From Nocardioides humilatus (GTDB lineage: Bacteria; Actinomycetota; Actinomycetes; Propionibacteriales; Nocardioidaceae): 64,000 bases of DNA. Positions within the stretch are counted from its first letter, which is position 1. Each line of letters starts with the position of its first letter. The notes beneath the pieces were generated by a model. The model had not been told where the DNA came from and did not search any database. It saw nothing but the letters and a program-made list of their open reading frames with translations. The position numbers were made by a program, and so were the translations under genes. Positions 53,076 through 62,749 of the stretch are shown piece after piece. The DNA lies in the NCBI RefSeq assembly GCF_008373755.1, contig NZ_VUJV01000003.1, positions 62,001 through 126,000 on the forward strand, in the 5' to 3' direction.

Positions 53076-53924
53076 TCAGGTCGAGGCGCGGGGCTTCGGC
53101 TGGCAGCGGGGGCAGAAGTACGACGACCGGTTCATGAAGGTGATGCGCCGGATCGGCGTCGCGCACCTCCCGCAGGGCTCGCCCTCCTGGCCGTAGGCCG
53201 ACAGGGACCTGTCGAAGTAGCCCGACTCCCCGTTGACGTTGACGTAGAGCGCGTCGAAGGACGTGCCGCCCTGGGCCAGGGCCTCGCCCATCACCGCGCG
53301 CACGTGGCTGAGCAGCTCGACGACCTGCGCCCGCTTGAGCCGGTCCCCCGACCGCTCTCCGTGCAGCCTGGCGCGCCACAACGCCTCGTCGGCGTAGATG
53401 TTGCCCACCCCGGAGATGAGGCCCTGGTCGAGCAGGAGCCGCTTGATGCCGGAGGTGCGCTTGCGCACCCGCGCGACGAAGAGGTCGTCGTCGAACTCGG
53501 GGTCGATCGGGTCCCGCGCGATGTGCTCGATCTCGGGGGGCAGGTCCGCTCCCCCGGTCGAGACCGACAGCCCGCCGAACATCCGCTGGTCGACGAACCG
53601 CAGCTCGCCCCCGGTGGTCAGCCCGAAGCGCACCCGCAGGTGCCTTTCGTCGGCTGTGCCGACCGGCTGGACGAGCATCTGGCCACTCATGCCCAGGTGG
53701 CCCAACAGGGCATCCCCGCTGTCCAGCGGCAGCCAGAAGTACTTCCCGCGGCGGCGCGCTGCCTCGACCCGACGACCGGTCAGGACGCTGGCGAAGCCGG
53801 ACGGACCCCGCGGGTCGCGGCGGACCGGGCGCGGGTGGAGCACCTCCACCGACGCCAGCGTGGCGCCCACGACATGGCGCTCGAGGCCGGCGCGGACGAC
53901 CTCGACCTCGGGGAGTTCGGGCAC
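53076..53924 (-). CDS. mutM: Formamidopyrimidine-DNA glycosylase
   Basis: 282 residues, GTG start giving [19 protein letters not shown], whose proline and glutamate are the catalytic N-terminus. [22 protein letters not shown] is the helix-two-turn-helix, and the C-terminal zinc finger is [24 protein letters not shown]. Removes oxidised purines such as 8-oxoguanine. It begins 22 bases after rnc. Open frame above the GTG is only shadow. Confidence 0.95.
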   Translation of the reverse strand: MPELPEVEVVRAGLERHVVGATLASVEVLHPRPVRRDPRGPSGFASVLTGRRVEAARRRGKYFWLPLDSGDALLGHLGMSGQMLVQPVGTADERHLRVRFGLTTGGELRFVDQRMFGGLSVSTGGADLPPEIEHIARDPIDPEFDDDLFVARVRKRTSGIKRLLLDQGLISGVGNIYADEALWRARLHGERSGDRLKRAQVVELLSHVRAVMGEALAQGGTSFDALYVNVNGESGYFDRSLSAYGQEGEPCGRCATPIRRITFMNRSSYFCPRCQPKPRAST

Positions 53925-53946
53925 GGCTGGCTGTTCTCGCGCAGGC

Positions 53947-54738
53947 TCAGTCGTCGGCGGTCGCGGCGGCCATCGACGCGACGATCTCGCCGTAGGCGGT
54001 CTCAGCGGCGCCCTGCTCGGCTTCCTTCTTGGAGCGGCCGGTGCCGTTGCCGTAGAGGGTCTCGGCGACGCGCACCTGGGCCGTGAAGGTCTTGGCGTGG
54101 TCGGGGCCCTCGTCCTGGATGACGTATTCGGGCACACCGAGGCTGTGCTCGGCGGCGAGCTCCTGGAGCGAGGTCTTCCAGTCGAGGCCGGCGCCCATGG
54201 CCGAGGCGGCCTCGATGAGCGGGTCGAAGAGCAGGTGGACCACGTCGGCCGACGTCTCGATGCCGGCGCTGAGGTGCACGGCTCCGATCACGGCCTCGAC
54301 GGTGTCGGACAGGATCGAGGCCTTGTCGCGACCGCCCGTCGACTCCTCGCCGCGGCCGAGCTTGATGTATTGCCCGAGTCCGATGACCCGGGCGACCTCG
54401 GCCAGCGCGCGGGCGTTGACGACCGCGGCGCGCAGCTTGGCGAGGCGACCTTCGGAGAGGTCGGGGTGGAGCAGGTAGAGCGTCTCGGTCACCACGACGC
54501 CGAGCACCGAGTCGCCGAGGAACTCGAGGCGCTCGTTGGTCGGCAGTCCGCCGTTTTCGTAGGCGTAGGACCGGTGCGTCAGGGCGCGGTCGAGCAGCTC
54601 GGGGTCGAGCTCAGGATCCCCGAGCGCCCGCCGCAGGTTGTCGTAGGCGCTGATGGCCGGTGCCGTCAGGCAGGCTTGATCAGAGGACCTGGCGACGGTC
54701 GCCCTTGGCGCCGTACTGACCGCAGGTGCCGCAGGCAC
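53947..54738 (-). CDS. rnc: Ribonuclease III
   Basis: 263 residues from GTG 54738. Catalytic domain with [21 protein letters not shown] and [19 protein letters not shown], then a dsRNA-binding domain ([37 protein letters not shown]). Processes rRNA precursors and structured RNAs. The start is uncertain: the domain opens near residue 30, and between rpmF's stop and the domain the frame has no ATG, GTG or TTG, so known starts (54738, 54759) fall inside rpmF. A CTG at 54669 giving [11 protein letters not shown] would avoid the overlap. Confidence 0.92.
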   Translation of the reverse strand: MPAAPAVSTAPRATVARSSDQACLTAPAISAYDNLRRALGDPELDPELLDRALTHRSYAYENGGLPTNERLEFLGDSVLGVVVTETLYLLHPDLSEGRLAKLRAAVVNARALAEVARVIGLGQYIKLGRGEESTGGRDKASILSDTVEAVIGAVHLSAGIETSADVVHLLFDPLIEAASAMGAGLDWKTSLQELAAEHSLGVPEYVIQDEGPDHAKTFTAQVRVAETLYGNGTGRSKKEAEQGAAETAYGEIVASMAAATADD

Positions 54739-54865
54739 GGTGGGGCAGGTGCTGGGCACCGCAGGCCGGGTTGGCGCAGGTCACCAGCGTGGGGGCGACA
54801 GCCTTCCACTGCGAGCGACGGTGCCGCGTGTTGCTGCGCGACATCTTCCGCTTCGGAACAGCCAC
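54680..54865 (-). CDS. rpmF: 50S ribosomal protein L32
   Basis: 61 residues beginning [21 protein letters not shown], the standard L32 opening. It keeps the zinc site as CANPAC and CGTCG (four cysteines). ATG 54865 has GAGGAG upstream. It lies between DUF177 and rnc, the usual actinobacterial order. Confidence 0.97.
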   Translation of the reverse strand: MAVPKRKMSRSNTRHRRSQWKAVAPTLVTCANPACGAQHLPHRACGTCGQYGAKGDRRQVL

Positions 54866-54881
54866 TGTCTTCTCCTCGTGC

Positions 54882-55442
54882 TTAGGTCTGGTCTTCGTCT
54901 GTGCTGAGCTTGCCCAGCGCGGCCCACCGGGGATCCACCGCCGCCTCGTGTGTGTGACCGGGCTCGTCGATCAGGCGCACCCCACACTCGGGGCACAACC
55001 CGGGACAATCCGGCTGGCACAACGGCTGGAACGGCAGTGCGAGCACCACCGCATCCCGCAGGAGCGGCTCGAGGTCGACCAGGTCGTCCTCCAGCCTGCT
55101 GGTCTCGTCGTCCTCGGAGTCATCCTGCTCATCGTGTCGACGGTCTTCGTAGACGAACAGCTCCTGGAACGTCACCTCGATGTCCTCGTGGATCGGCTCC
55201 AGGCACCGCGCGCACTCGCCGTCGACCACGGCTTGCGCCGTGCCGGTGACCAGAACTCCCTCCATGACCGCCTCGAGCCGCAGGTCGAAATCGATCTGCG
55301 AACCCTCGGTGACCGTGAGGACTTCGATACCCAGATCTGCTGGAGCCGGGGCCGTGAGGCTCACTTCCCGCTGGGACCCCGGGCGGCGGCCGAGCTCGCG
55401 TGTATCAAGCACGAGCGGCGCCCTCGGGTCCAGGCTGGACAT
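54882..55442 (-). CDS. DUF177 (YceD) family protein
   Basis: 186 residues. [25 protein letters not shown] and [21 protein letters not shown] are the DUF177/YceD signatures, with a cysteine-rich, possibly metal-binding motif. YceD proteins sit next to rpmF in most bacteria and are linked to 23S rRNA accumulation. ATG 55442 is preferred to the frame opening at 55469. 16 bases upstream of rpmF. Confidence 0.93.
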   Translation of the reverse strand: MSSLDPRAPLVLDTRELGRRPGSQREVSLTAPAPADLGIEVLTVTEGSQIDFDLRLEAVMEGVLVTGTAQAVVDGECARCLEPIHEDIEVTFQELFVYEDRRHDEQDDSEDDETSRLEDDLVDLEPLLRDAVVLALPFQPLCQPDCPGLCPECGVRLIDEPGHTHEAAVDPRWAALGKLSTDEDQT

Positions 55443-55542
55443 GTGATCACTCCCGGTCCGGACACACAACAGATCAGCGAGAAGAGTAACGGTCGGCGGG
55501 TTGGCCCACCAAATCTGACACCCGTACGGCCGGGGGCCGGTC

Positions 55543-56046
55543 TCAGGCGCCGGCGCGCCGCTCCTCGATCCGGGCGGTCAGGCGCTCCAGCACGGCCGGA
55601 GGCACCAGGCCCGAGACGTCTCCCCCGAAGGAGGCGACCTCCTTGACCAGGCTCGAGGAGACGAAGGACATGCTCGGGTCGGTCATCAAGAAGACCGTCT
55701 CGACCTCGGTGAGGTGCGAGTTCATCTGAGCCATCTGCAGCTCGTAGTCGTAGTCGCCCGAGCCGCGCAGGCCTTTCACGATCGCCTGGGCGCCGATCTC
55801 GCGGCAGAAGTCGGTCACCAGGCCGGTGAAGCCCTGCACCCGGACGTTGGCCCACGGGCTCACGGCGTCGGCCAGCATCTCCATGCGCTCGTCGGAGCTG
55901 AAGAGGCGGCCCGACGAGGTCGACTTCGACTTGTTGACCCCCACGGCCACGACCACCTCGTCGAACAGCGAGGCGGCCCGGCCGAAGATGTCCAGGTGAC
56001 CATTCGTCACGGGGTCGAACGACCCCGGGCAGACGCAACGACGCAT
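55543..56046 (-). CDS. coaD: Phosphopantetheine adenylyltransferase
   Basis: 167 residues, normal length. CPGSFDPVTNGHLDIFGRAASLFDEV has the nucleotidyltransferase T-x-G-H motif, and MTDPSMSFVSSSLVKEVASFGGDVSGLVP is the conserved C-terminal site. Makes dephospho-CoA from 4'-phosphopantetheine and ATP. Four bases after rsmD. Confidence 0.95.
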   Translation of the reverse strand: MRRCVCPGSFDPVTNGHLDIFGRAASLFDEVVVAVGVNKSKSTSSGRLFSSDERMEMLADAVSPWANVRVQGFTGLVTDFCREIGAQAIVKGLRGSGDYDYELQMAQMNSHLTEVETVFLMTDPSMSFVSSSLVKEVASFGGDVSGLVPPAVLERLTARIEERRAGA

Positions 56047-56050
56047 GGCG

Positions 56051-56647
56051 TCACCGTAGTGGCTGGGACTCCTCGTCGTCGCGGGCGGCGTACCAGAGCG
56101 TCGTCTCGCCGTACTTCTTCAGGCGCCGCTTGCCGGGCAGCGGGGTGAGGGCTGCCGGCCAGCGGGGCTCGGGGCTGCGCGAGCCTCGCTCCACGACGAC
56201 CAGCGCCTCCTCGGCGAGCCAGCCGTGCTCGGCCAACAGCGCCAGGTCCTGGGCCAGCTCGTCGTCGGTGAGCGGGTAGGGCGGGTCGCTGAAGACGAGG
56301 TCGTACGGCGCCGACGCGCCGCCGCCGAGCACGCTGGCCACCGCGGCCGCGCGCACGTCAGCGGCCGGGAAGCCGATCGAGCGGGCGTTGCGGGTGATGA
56401 GCGCCGCCGTCGGGCGATCGGACTCGACCAGGGTGACCGCCTCGGCGCCGCGCGACCAGGCCTCCAGGCCGATGGCTCCGGAGCCGGCGTAGAGGTCGAG
56501 GAACCGGAGCCCGTGGAGGGAGCCGGCCCGTGCCTCGATGGCCGAGAAGAGCGCCTCGCGGACCCGGTCGCTCGTCGGCCGGGTGCGGTCGCCCTTCGGG
56601 GTTTCGAGGCGGCGGCCCCCGGCGTTGCCGGCGATGATCCTCGTCAC
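56051..56647 (-). CDS. rsmD: 16S rRNA (guanine966-N2)-methyltransferase
   Basis: 198 residues, GTG start. IIAGNAGGRRLETPKGDRTRPTSDRVREALF is the RsmD opening, FLDLYAGSGAIGLEAWSRGA the SAM site and LVFSDPPY the catalytic DPPY motif. Methylates G966 in the small-subunit RNA. The GTG overlaps the recG stop as GTGA; the operon runs recG-rsmD-coaD. Confidence 0.95.
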   Translation of the reverse strand: MTRIIAGNAGGRRLETPKGDRTRPTSDRVREALFSAIEARAGSLHGLRFLDLYAGSGAIGLEAWSRGAEAVTLVESDRPTAALITRNARSIGFPAADVRAAAVASVLGGGASAPYDLVFSDPPYPLTDDELAQDLALLAEHGWLAEEALVVVERGSRSPEPRWPAALTPLPGKRRLKKYGETTLWYAARDDEESQPLR

Positions 56648-58875
56648 GATTTGTCCATGAAGTCGCCGTGCTGGGACCGCTCGAGGTCGGCGACCGCGAA
56701 GGCCAGCTCCGGGGCGTCGAGGAGCTGGGAATCGCGCTCCAGCAGCTCCTCGGCCGCGTGCCGCGCAGCGACGATGGTGTCCTCGTCGCGGAGCACCCGG
56801 AGGTTCTCGAGGCTCGAGCGGCGGCCGGCCTGTGACGCGCCGAGCACGTCGCCCTCGCGCCGCTGCTCGAGGTCGACCCGGCTCAGCACGAAGCCGTCGG
56901 TGGTGCTGGCCACGGCGTCGAGACGGGCGCGGGCGTCGGATGCCGGGTCGTCCGCATGGGTCACCAGGAGGCACAGGCCGGGGAACCCGCCTCGACCGAC
57001 CCGGCCGCGCAGCTGGTGGAGCTGGGAGACCCCGAACCGATCGGCGTCGAGGATCACCATCGTCGTGGCGTTGCCGACGTCGACACCGACCTCGATGACC
57101 GTCGTCGACACGAGCACGTCGATGTCGTGCCGGGCGAACGCGCGCATCGTCGCGTCCTTCTCCTCGGCGGGCATCTTGCCGTGCAGCGAGGCGATCCGGA
57201 GCCCGGCGAGCGGGCCGCTGGCCAGGTCCTGCACGACCTCGTCGACGGCGGCGAGCGAGCGCGCAGGCGTCGCGACGGGGTTGCCGTCCTCGTCGAGGTC
57301 GACCACCTCGGGCTGGTCGGCCTCAGCGTCGTCGCCGGCGATGCGCGGGCACACGACGTAGACCTGGTGCCCCTTCTCGACCTCCTCCCGCACCCGCGAC
57401 CAGACCCGCGCGATCCAGGTGGGCTGCTCGGCCAGGGGGACGACGTTGGTCTGGATCTCGGCCCGGCCGGCGGGGAGCTCGCGCAGCGTGGACACCTCGA
57501 GGTCGCCGAAGACGGTCATGGCGACCGTCCGCGGGATGGGGGTCGCGGTCATCACGAGCACGTGCGGCGGCACCTGGGCCTTGTCGTTGAGCGCAGCGCG
57601 CTGCTCGACACCGAACCGGTGCTGCTCGTCGACGACCACCAGGCCGAGGTCGGCGAACTGCACCTGCTCCTGGAGCAGCGCGTGGGTGCCGATGACGATG
57701 CCGGCCTCGCCGCTCGCGGCACGGAGCAGCGGCTCAGTGCGTTGGGACTTGGTCATCGATCCGGTCAGCAGGTCGACCCGGGTGCCCTCCCCCGTGCCGA
57801 AGATGGTGCCGCCCTCGGCGAGCTCGCCGAGCATCGTCACGATCGAGCGGTGGTGCTGCTGCGCGAGCACCTCGGTCGGCGCGAGCAGCGCTGCCTGGCC
57901 GCCCGAGTCGACGACCCGCAGCATCGCCCGCAGCGCGATCAGCGTCTTGCCGGAACCGACCTCCCCCTGGAGGAGCCGGTTCATCGGGTGGGTGCGTGCG
58001 AGGTCGTCGGCGATCTCCTCGCCGATCTGACGCTGGCCGTTGGTCAACGTGAACGGCAGCCGCTCGTCGAAGGCCACCTGCAGGGCGCCGTCGCCACCGG
58101 TGCGTGCGGTCGCGCCGAGCTCGCGGTGGGCCCGCCGGCGACGCGCCAGCACCAGCTGGGTGACCAGGGCCTCCTCGAAGCGGAAGCGGTGCTGGGCCTT
58201 GGCGACCTGCTCGCGGGTGTCGGGAGCGTGGATCCAGTCGTAGGCCGTGTGGATGTCGATCACGTCGTAGTCGCTCCGGATCCCGTCGGGCAGGAGCTCC
58301 TGGATGCCGGCGACCTGTCCCCGCGCGGCCCGGACGGCGCGGGCGACGTCCCAGGTCTGCAGGCCCTTGGTGAGCGGGTAGATCGGGTAGAGGTCGCCGA
58401 TCTCGTCGATGATGGTCTCGTCCTCATCGGCGATGCCGAACAGCGTCATCGCCGGATTGGTGAGCTGCCAGTCGTCACGGAACCGCCCCGCCTGGCCGAG
58501 GAAGACCCCGCGGTTGCCGACGGCCACGCGACGCCCGTGCCAGTCGGCCATGTGTTTGTTCTTCGCAAAGAACGTCATCTTCAGCTTCGGGCCGTCGGTG
58601 CTGAGCACGGCCTCGACGCGGTAGGCCGGCCGGCCGGTGCGGCGGTCGTTGTAGGTCAACTGCTTGCACGCGACGATCTCGCCGATCACGCAGAGGAACT
58701 GGCCGACCTTGAGGTCGGCGACCTTCGTCAGTTTTCCGGTTTCGAGGTAGCGGCGCGGGAAGTGGTGGAGCAGGTCGCCGACGGTGCGCAGGCCGAGGCC
58801 GTCCTCGAACTTCTTCCGCTGCGCGGGTGTCGCCTTGCCCAGCACTGCTGCCAGCGGGGACTCGAGGGTGGTCAC
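56644..58875 (-). CDS. recG: ATP-dependent DNA helicase RecG
   Basis: 743 residues, GTG start. N-terminal wedge/OB domain (LRTVGDLLHHFPRRYLETGKLT, VGQFLCVIGEIVACKQLTYND), helicase motifs GEVGSGKTLIALRAM (Walker A) and VVDEQHRFGVEQR (DEQH box), then QLHQLRGRVGRGGFPGLCLL (motif VI). Rescues stalled replication forks by branch migration. 22 bases after the DAK2 protein gene. Confidence 0.96.
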   Translation of the reverse strand: MTTLESPLAAVLGKATPAQRKKFEDGLGLRTVGDLLHHFPRRYLETGKLTKVADLKVGQFLCVIGEIVACKQLTYNDRRTGRPAYRVEAVLSTDGPKLKMTFFAKNKHMADWHGRRVAVGNRGVFLGQAGRFRDDWQLTNPAMTLFGIADEDETIIDEIGDLYPIYPLTKGLQTWDVARAVRAARGQVAGIQELLPDGIRSDYDVIDIHTAYDWIHAPDTREQVAKAQHRFRFEEALVTQLVLARRRRAHRELGATARTGGDGALQVAFDERLPFTLTNGQRQIGEEIADDLARTHPMNRLLQGEVGSGKTLIALRAMLRVVDSGGQAALLAPTEVLAQQHHRSIVTMLGELAEGGTIFGTGEGTRVDLLTGSMTKSQRTEPLLRAASGEAGIVIGTHALLQEQVQFADLGLVVVDEQHRFGVEQRAALNDKAQVPPHVLVMTATPIPRTVAMTVFGDLEVSTLRELPAGRAEIQTNVVPLAEQPTWIARVWSRVREEVEKGHQVYVVCPRIAGDDAEADQPEVVDLDEDGNPVATPARSLAAVDEVVQDLASGPLAGLRIASLHGKMPAEEKDATMRAFARHDIDVLVSTTVIEVGVDVGNATTMVILDADRFGVSQLHQLRGRVGRGGFPGLCLLVTHADDPASDARARLDAVASTTDGFVLSRVDLEQRREGDVLGASQAGRRSSLENLRVLRDEDTIVAARHAAEELLERDSQLLDAPELAFAVADLERSQHGDFMDKS

Positions 58876-58897
58876 ACGCCTCCCATCGTCAGGGGGA

Positions 58898-60550
58898 TCA
58901 CTCGACGGACATCAGGAGCGGGTAACGCGCCTGACCACCGTCGTACACCACGACGTCGACATGGGCGTGCTGCTCCTCCACCCACGCCTCCGCCCGATCG
59001 GCGATGTCACCGGCCCCCTCGCCTCGCACCAGCGTGACGAGCTCGCCGCCCGCGGCCAGGAGCCGCTCGAGTACGGCGACCGCGACCGTTCCGAGATCGT
59101 CGCCGATCACGGCGAAGTCGCCGGCGATGACGCCGAGGACGTCTCCCGGCGCACACGGACCGGCCGTCGTCATCGCCTCCTTGGCTGCGATCGTGACCGC
59201 ACCGTGCTTCACGTGGCGTGCGGTCGCGGTCATCTCCGTGACGTCCTGGTCGAAGGTGCGGCCGGGCTCGTGGACCGCGATCGCCGCGAGACCCTGGACC
59301 TGCGCCTCGGTGGGGATGACCGAGATGCGGAGCGCGTGGCCGACGCCGTCGGACTCGGCGGTGCTCGCGGCGACGCGGGCGGCCCGCACCGAATCGGGGT
59401 CGTTGGGCAGGATCACGACCTCCTCGGCGCCGCTCTGCGTGATCGCCTCGAGCAGCTGGCCCGTGGACGGTCGTCGCCCCGGTCCGCCGTCGACCACGAT
59501 CGCGCCGGCCTCGGAGAAGAGCGCGGACAGCCCCGGTCCTGCCGACACCGCGATGACCGAGCGCCCGGTCGGCCCTGCCTGTCCAGCCGCCCGACCCGAC
59601 TCGCTCGCCGCGGAGATCTGCTCGGCGAAGTGGGTCACCCGGATCCGGTGCGGTCGGCCGATGGCCAGGCCCGCCTCGATCGCGGCGCCCACGTCGTCGA
59701 CGTGGACGTGGACGTTCCAGAGCCCGTCACCTCCGACGACCACGACCGAGTCGCCGAGCTCGCCGAGCGTGGCGCGCAGCGGCGGGACGGCGCCGTCCTC
59801 GGCGTCGAGGAGGTACATCACCTCGTAGGCCGGCCCCTCGCTGCTGAGGTCCCCCGCGCCGGGCTGCACGACCTGCGGCACCGGGATCGCGTGGGTGCCC
59901 AGCGGCTGGGTCACGGCCATCGGCCGCTTGCCGGTGAGCACCGTCTCGGCGGCGTCGAGGATCACGCAGATGCCGCGTCCGCCGGCGTCGACAACGCCCG
60001 CCCTCGCGAGCACCTCGAGCTGCTCGGGCGTGTGGCCGAGCGCCTCGCGTGCGGCAGCCGCCGCCTGGCGGAGCACGTCGGCGGTGCGCGTCGCGGGATC
60101 CTTGACCGCCTCGGCCGCCGCGTCGGACGCCGCGCGGGCGACGGTCAGCATGGTGCCCTCCACGGGCTCCCCCACCGCCGCATAGCTGGCCTCGGTGGCG
60201 TGGCGCAGCGCCTCGGCCATCACCTCGGCGTTGCGGTCGTCGTCGGTGGCCGACGCGATCCGGCGGGCGATGGCGCCCATCATCTCGCTGAGGATCACCC
60301 CTGAGTTGCCGCGTGCCCCCAGCAGCGCGCCGCGCGAGAACGCAGCCAGCGCGGCTCGTCTCGGGGCGCCCGGGACCTCGCGGATGGCGTCACGCGCAGC
60401 GGCGATCGTGAGGTACATGTTGGTCCCGGTGTCGCCGTCGGGCACCGGGTAGACGTTGAGCGCGTCGATCTCCTCGCGCGCCTCGGCCAGGGCATCGACG
60501 GCGATGTCGACGAACCGGAGCACGCTGCCGAGCTCGATGCCGCCAACCAT
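58898..60550 (-). CDS. DAK2 domain protein (YloV/FakA-like)
   Basis: 550 residues. Residues about 1-210 are a DhaL/DAK2 domain with NVYPVPDGDTGTNMYLTI (metal-ATP site) and ALLGARGNSGVILSEM. The C-terminal part resembles the YloV/FakA region. In firmicutes FakA, with a fatty-acid-binding FakB, phosphorylates fatty acids; that role is inferred here. Its position beside recG and rpmB is conserved in Gram-positives. Divergent from rpmB. Confidence 0.88.
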   Translation of the reverse strand: MVGGIELGSVLRFVDIAVDALAEAREEIDALNVYPVPDGDTGTNMYLTIAAARDAIREVPGAPRRAALAAFSRGALLGARGNSGVILSEMMGAIARRIASATDDDRNAEVMAEALRHATEASYAAVGEPVEGTMLTVARAASDAAAEAVKDPATRTADVLRQAAAAAREALGHTPEQLEVLARAGVVDAGGRGICVILDAAETVLTGKRPMAVTQPLGTHAIPVPQVVQPGAGDLSSEGPAYEVMYLLDAEDGAVPPLRATLGELGDSVVVVGGDGLWNVHVHVDDVGAAIEAGLAIGRPHRIRVTHFAEQISAASESGRAAGQAGPTGRSVIAVSAGPGLSALFSEAGAIVVDGGPGRRPSTGQLLEAITQSGAEEVVILPNDPDSVRAARVAASTAESDGVGHALRISVIPTEAQVQGLAAIAVHEPGRTFDQDVTEMTATARHVKHGAVTIAAKEAMTTAGPCAPGDVLGVIAGDFAVIGDDLGTVAVAVLERLLAAGGELVTLVRGEGAGDIADRAEAWVEEQHAHVDVVVYDGGQARYPLLMSVE

Positions 60551-60674
60551 GGGGTCAGGTTAGAGGGTTCCGACGATTTCTGGCTGGAGGCGCCGGTCGG
60601 CTAATCTGTTCCGGTTGCCCACGCAAGGGCGACCCCATGAATTTGAGTCAAGATCCCGATCTGTAGGAGTCACC

Positions 60675-60860
60675 GTGGCTGCCGTCTGCGACATCTGCGC
60701 CAAGAAGCCGGGCTTCGGCAACAACCGGCCGTGGTCGCGCAAGATCACCAAGCGCCGCTTCAACCCGAACATCCAGCGCGTGCGCGCTGTGGTCAACGGC
60801 ACCCCGAAGCGCATGAACGTCTGCACCGGCTGCATCAAGGCCGGCAAGGTCTCGCGCTGA
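60675..60860 (+). CDS. rpmB: 50S ribosomal protein L28
   Basis: 61 residues, GTG start with TAGGAG 5 bases upstream. AAVCDICAKKPGFGNNRPWSRKITKRRFNPNIQ and VCTGCIKAGKVSR are typical L28, keeping the zinc-type cysteines C-x2-C and C-x2-C. A frame opening at 60615 is not used. A strong intrinsic terminator follows. Confidence 0.97.
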   Translation: MAAVCDICAKKPGFGNNRPWSRKITKRRFNPNIQRVRAVVNGTPKRMNVCTGCIKAGKVSR

Positions 60861-60873
60861 CCTGACGCACTTC

Positions 60874-60912
60874 CAGAACAGCCGCCTTCGGGCGGCTGTT
60901 CTGCTTTTTTCT
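60874..60912 (+). terminator. Intrinsic terminator after rpmB
   Basis: Perfect 13-base stem CAGAACAGCCGCC / GGCGGCTGTTCTG with a TTCG tetraloop, followed by CTTTTTTCT. A textbook Rho-independent terminator for rpmB, lying between it and the convergent thiL. Confidence 0.95.
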
Positions 60913-60922
60913 GCGCGAGCGC

Positions 60923-61903
60923 TCAGAAGTGGGTCCAGCCGGTGGGTCCGTCGTACGACGCCCCGTCGACCGTCACCGCGGGGCCGGCGTCCCCGGGTGT
61001 CGTGACCGTGCCGATCCGGAGCCACCCCTCAGGCAGCGCCGCTCCGGCAGGGAAGGTCGCCACCAACGAGTGGTCCTCGCCGCCGCCGAGGACGAAGGTC
61101 AGCGGGTCGGCACCGGTGGCGCTGGCGACCGCGAGGAGCGGCTCGGGCACCTCCAGGGTCGCCGACTCGATGTCGATCCCCACGCCGCTGGCCCGCGCGA
61201 CGTGTGCGACGTCGGCGAGCAGCCCGTCGGAGATGTCGATCATCGCTGTCGCGCCAGCCTCCGCGGCCAGCGCTCCGGCGCCGTACGGCGGCTCCGGTCG
61301 GCGGTAGGCGTCGACCAGCACGCGCGGCGACCGGAAGCCCCTCCCGAGCACCGCCAGGCCGCCGGCCGACCAGCCCTGGCGTCCGCACAGCGCGACGACG
61401 TCGCCCGCCTGCGCACCCGACCGGAGCACGGGCGAGACCGTGCATGCGCCGATCACGGTGACGGCGACGGTGATCTTGTCGGCGCTGGTGACGTCGCCGC
61501 CGACCACACCGGCCCCGACCAGGGCGCACTCCTCGGCGAAACCGCGGACGAAGTCCAGCGCCCAGCGTGCCTCGAGCGTCGGCGGCGCGGCGAAGCCGAC
61601 CGTCAGCCACTGCGCTCGGCCGCCCATCGCGTTGATGTCGGAGAGGTTCTGCGCGGCCGCGCGGTGCCCTACGTCGGCAGCATCGGCCCAGTCCTTGCGG
61701 AAGTGCCGCCCCTCCACCACCAGGTCCGTCGACACGACCACGTGGCCCTTCCGGACGCGCAGCACCGCGGCGTCGTCACCGGGGCCGACCAGGACGTCCT
61801 CCCCGGGAGCGACCTGCCCGACGATGCGGGCGACCTGGTCGATCAGGGCGAACTCGCCGAGATCGGCGAGCGTGGTGTCGGGGGCAGGGAGGGCGTCGGA
61901 CAC
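60923..61903 (-). CDS. thiL: Thiamine-monophosphate kinase
   Basis: 326 residues, GTG start. GPGDDAAVLRVRKGHVVVSTDLVVEGRHFRKDW is the nucleotide- and metal-binding start of the PurM-like fold; AAQNLSDINAMGG, AMIDISDGLLADVAHVAR and LGGGEDHSLVATF follow. Phosphorylates thiamine monophosphate to the active diphosphate. The frame extends far upstream but no start with family similarity is seen above 61903. Confidence 0.94.
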   Translation of the reverse strand: MSDALPAPDTTLADLGEFALIDQVARIVGQVAPGEDVLVGPGDDAAVLRVRKGHVVVSTDLVVEGRHFRKDWADAADVGHRAAAQNLSDINAMGGRAQWLTVGFAAPPTLEARWALDFVRGFAEECALVGAGVVGGDVTSADKITVAVTVIGACTVSPVLRSGAQAGDVVALCGRQGWSAGGLAVLGRGFRSPRVLVDAYRRPEPPYGAGALAAEAGATAMIDISDGLLADVAHVARASGVGIDIESATLEVPEPLLAVASATGADPLTFVLGGGEDHSLVATFPAGAALPEGWLRIGTVTTPGDAGPAVTVDGASYDGPTGWTHF

Positions 61904-62032
61904 CTGCCTATCCAACCAGCGACCTCCCCTGGTTGGCGCCTGGTGGGAGCCTGGTGGGCGCCGAAGAGGCGGTAGCGGCCCGGGCACGATAGGTTGAGGC
62001 GTCTTTGACCGCGAACCCCAGGAGGGCAACCA

Positions 62033-62269
62033 ATGGTGGTGCAGGCCTACATCCTGATCCAGACCGACGTCGGCAAGGCTGCCGAGGTGGCCAAGGCGAT
62101 CGCCGAGGTCAAGGGCGTCACGCTGGCCGAGGACGTCACGGGTCCTTACGACGTGATCGTCCGCGCCGAGGCGCGCAACGTCGACGAGCTGGGCAAGCTG
62201 GTCGTCTCGAAGGTCCAGAACCTCGACGGCATCACCCGCACCCTGACCTGCCCGGTCGTCCACATCTGA
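62033..62269 (+). CDS. Lrp/AsnC ligand-binding (RAM) domain protein
   Basis: 78 residues. It holds only the C-terminal ligand-binding domain of Lrp/AsnC regulators (AYILIQTDVGKAAEVAKAIAEVKGV, EDVTGPYDVIVRAEARNVDELGKLV, GITRTLTCPVVHI) without a DNA-binding HTH. Stand-alone RAM domains bind amino acids and may act by joining full-length Lrp proteins. ATG 62033 has CAGGAGG upstream. Two bases before the DUF3515 gene. Confidence 0.93.
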   Translation: MVVQAYILIQTDVGKAAEVAKAIAEVKGVTLAEDVTGPYDVIVRAEARNVDELGKLVVSKVQNLDGITRTLTCPVVHI

Positions 62270-62271
62270 CC

Positions 62272-62739
62272 GTGCGACGGGCAGGCCTGCTGATCGGCCT
62301 GCTGTTGTTGACCGCCTGCGGCGGTCCGGTCGAGGTCGATTCCCCCGACCTCGACGGCGCCGATGCTGATGCCTGCGCGGCATTCGTCGACGCCCTGCCC
62401 TCGACGCTCGCCGACGAGGACCAGGTGGAGATCGATCCGGCCGACGCGCCCGCTGCCGCCTACGGCGACCCGGCGATCGTCGTGACCTGTGGTGTGGACG
62501 GGCCCGAGGGCTTCGGCCCCGGTTCGTCGTGCGAGATCGCCGACAAGTCGCGGTGGTACATCCCGAGCGAGCAGTACGGCGACGAGCCCCGCGAGCTCAC
62601 GCTCACTGCCGCGTGGAGCCGCCCCCGGGTGGAGGTGGTCATCCCGGCCGACTACTGGCCCAACGCCACCGCGGCCGTGATGGCCCAGCTCGCACCGCTC
62701 GTGCGCGAGCTGCGCACGGTCGGCGGCAGGTGCCTCTAG
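62272..62739 (+). CDS. DUF3515 lipoprotein
   Basis: 155 residues, GTG start. A lipoprotein signal peptide RRAGLLIGLLLLTAC with a lipobox ending in the modified cysteine (LLTAC), then a DUF3515 domain (DACAAFVDALPSTL, VVTCGV, YWPNATAAVMAQLAPLVRELR). Three further cysteines may pair outside the cell. Anchored on the outer membrane face; function unknown. The open frame here also reads through from 62005, but the lipobox sets the start. Confidence 0.88.
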   Translation: MRRAGLLIGLLLLTACGGPVEVDSPDLDGADADACAAFVDALPSTLADEDQVEIDPADAPAAAYGDPAIVVTCGVDGPEGFGPGSSCEIADKSRWYIPSEQYGDEPRELTLTAAWSRPRVEVVIPADYWPNATAAVMAQLAPLVRELRTVGGRCL

Positions 62740-62749
62740 ACCGCAGCGA

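Noticed and set aside
49246-53196. 1316-residue open frame antisense to the subtilase
   Set aside because: Same kind of shadow; the subtilase on the minus strand has signal peptide and catalytic triad.
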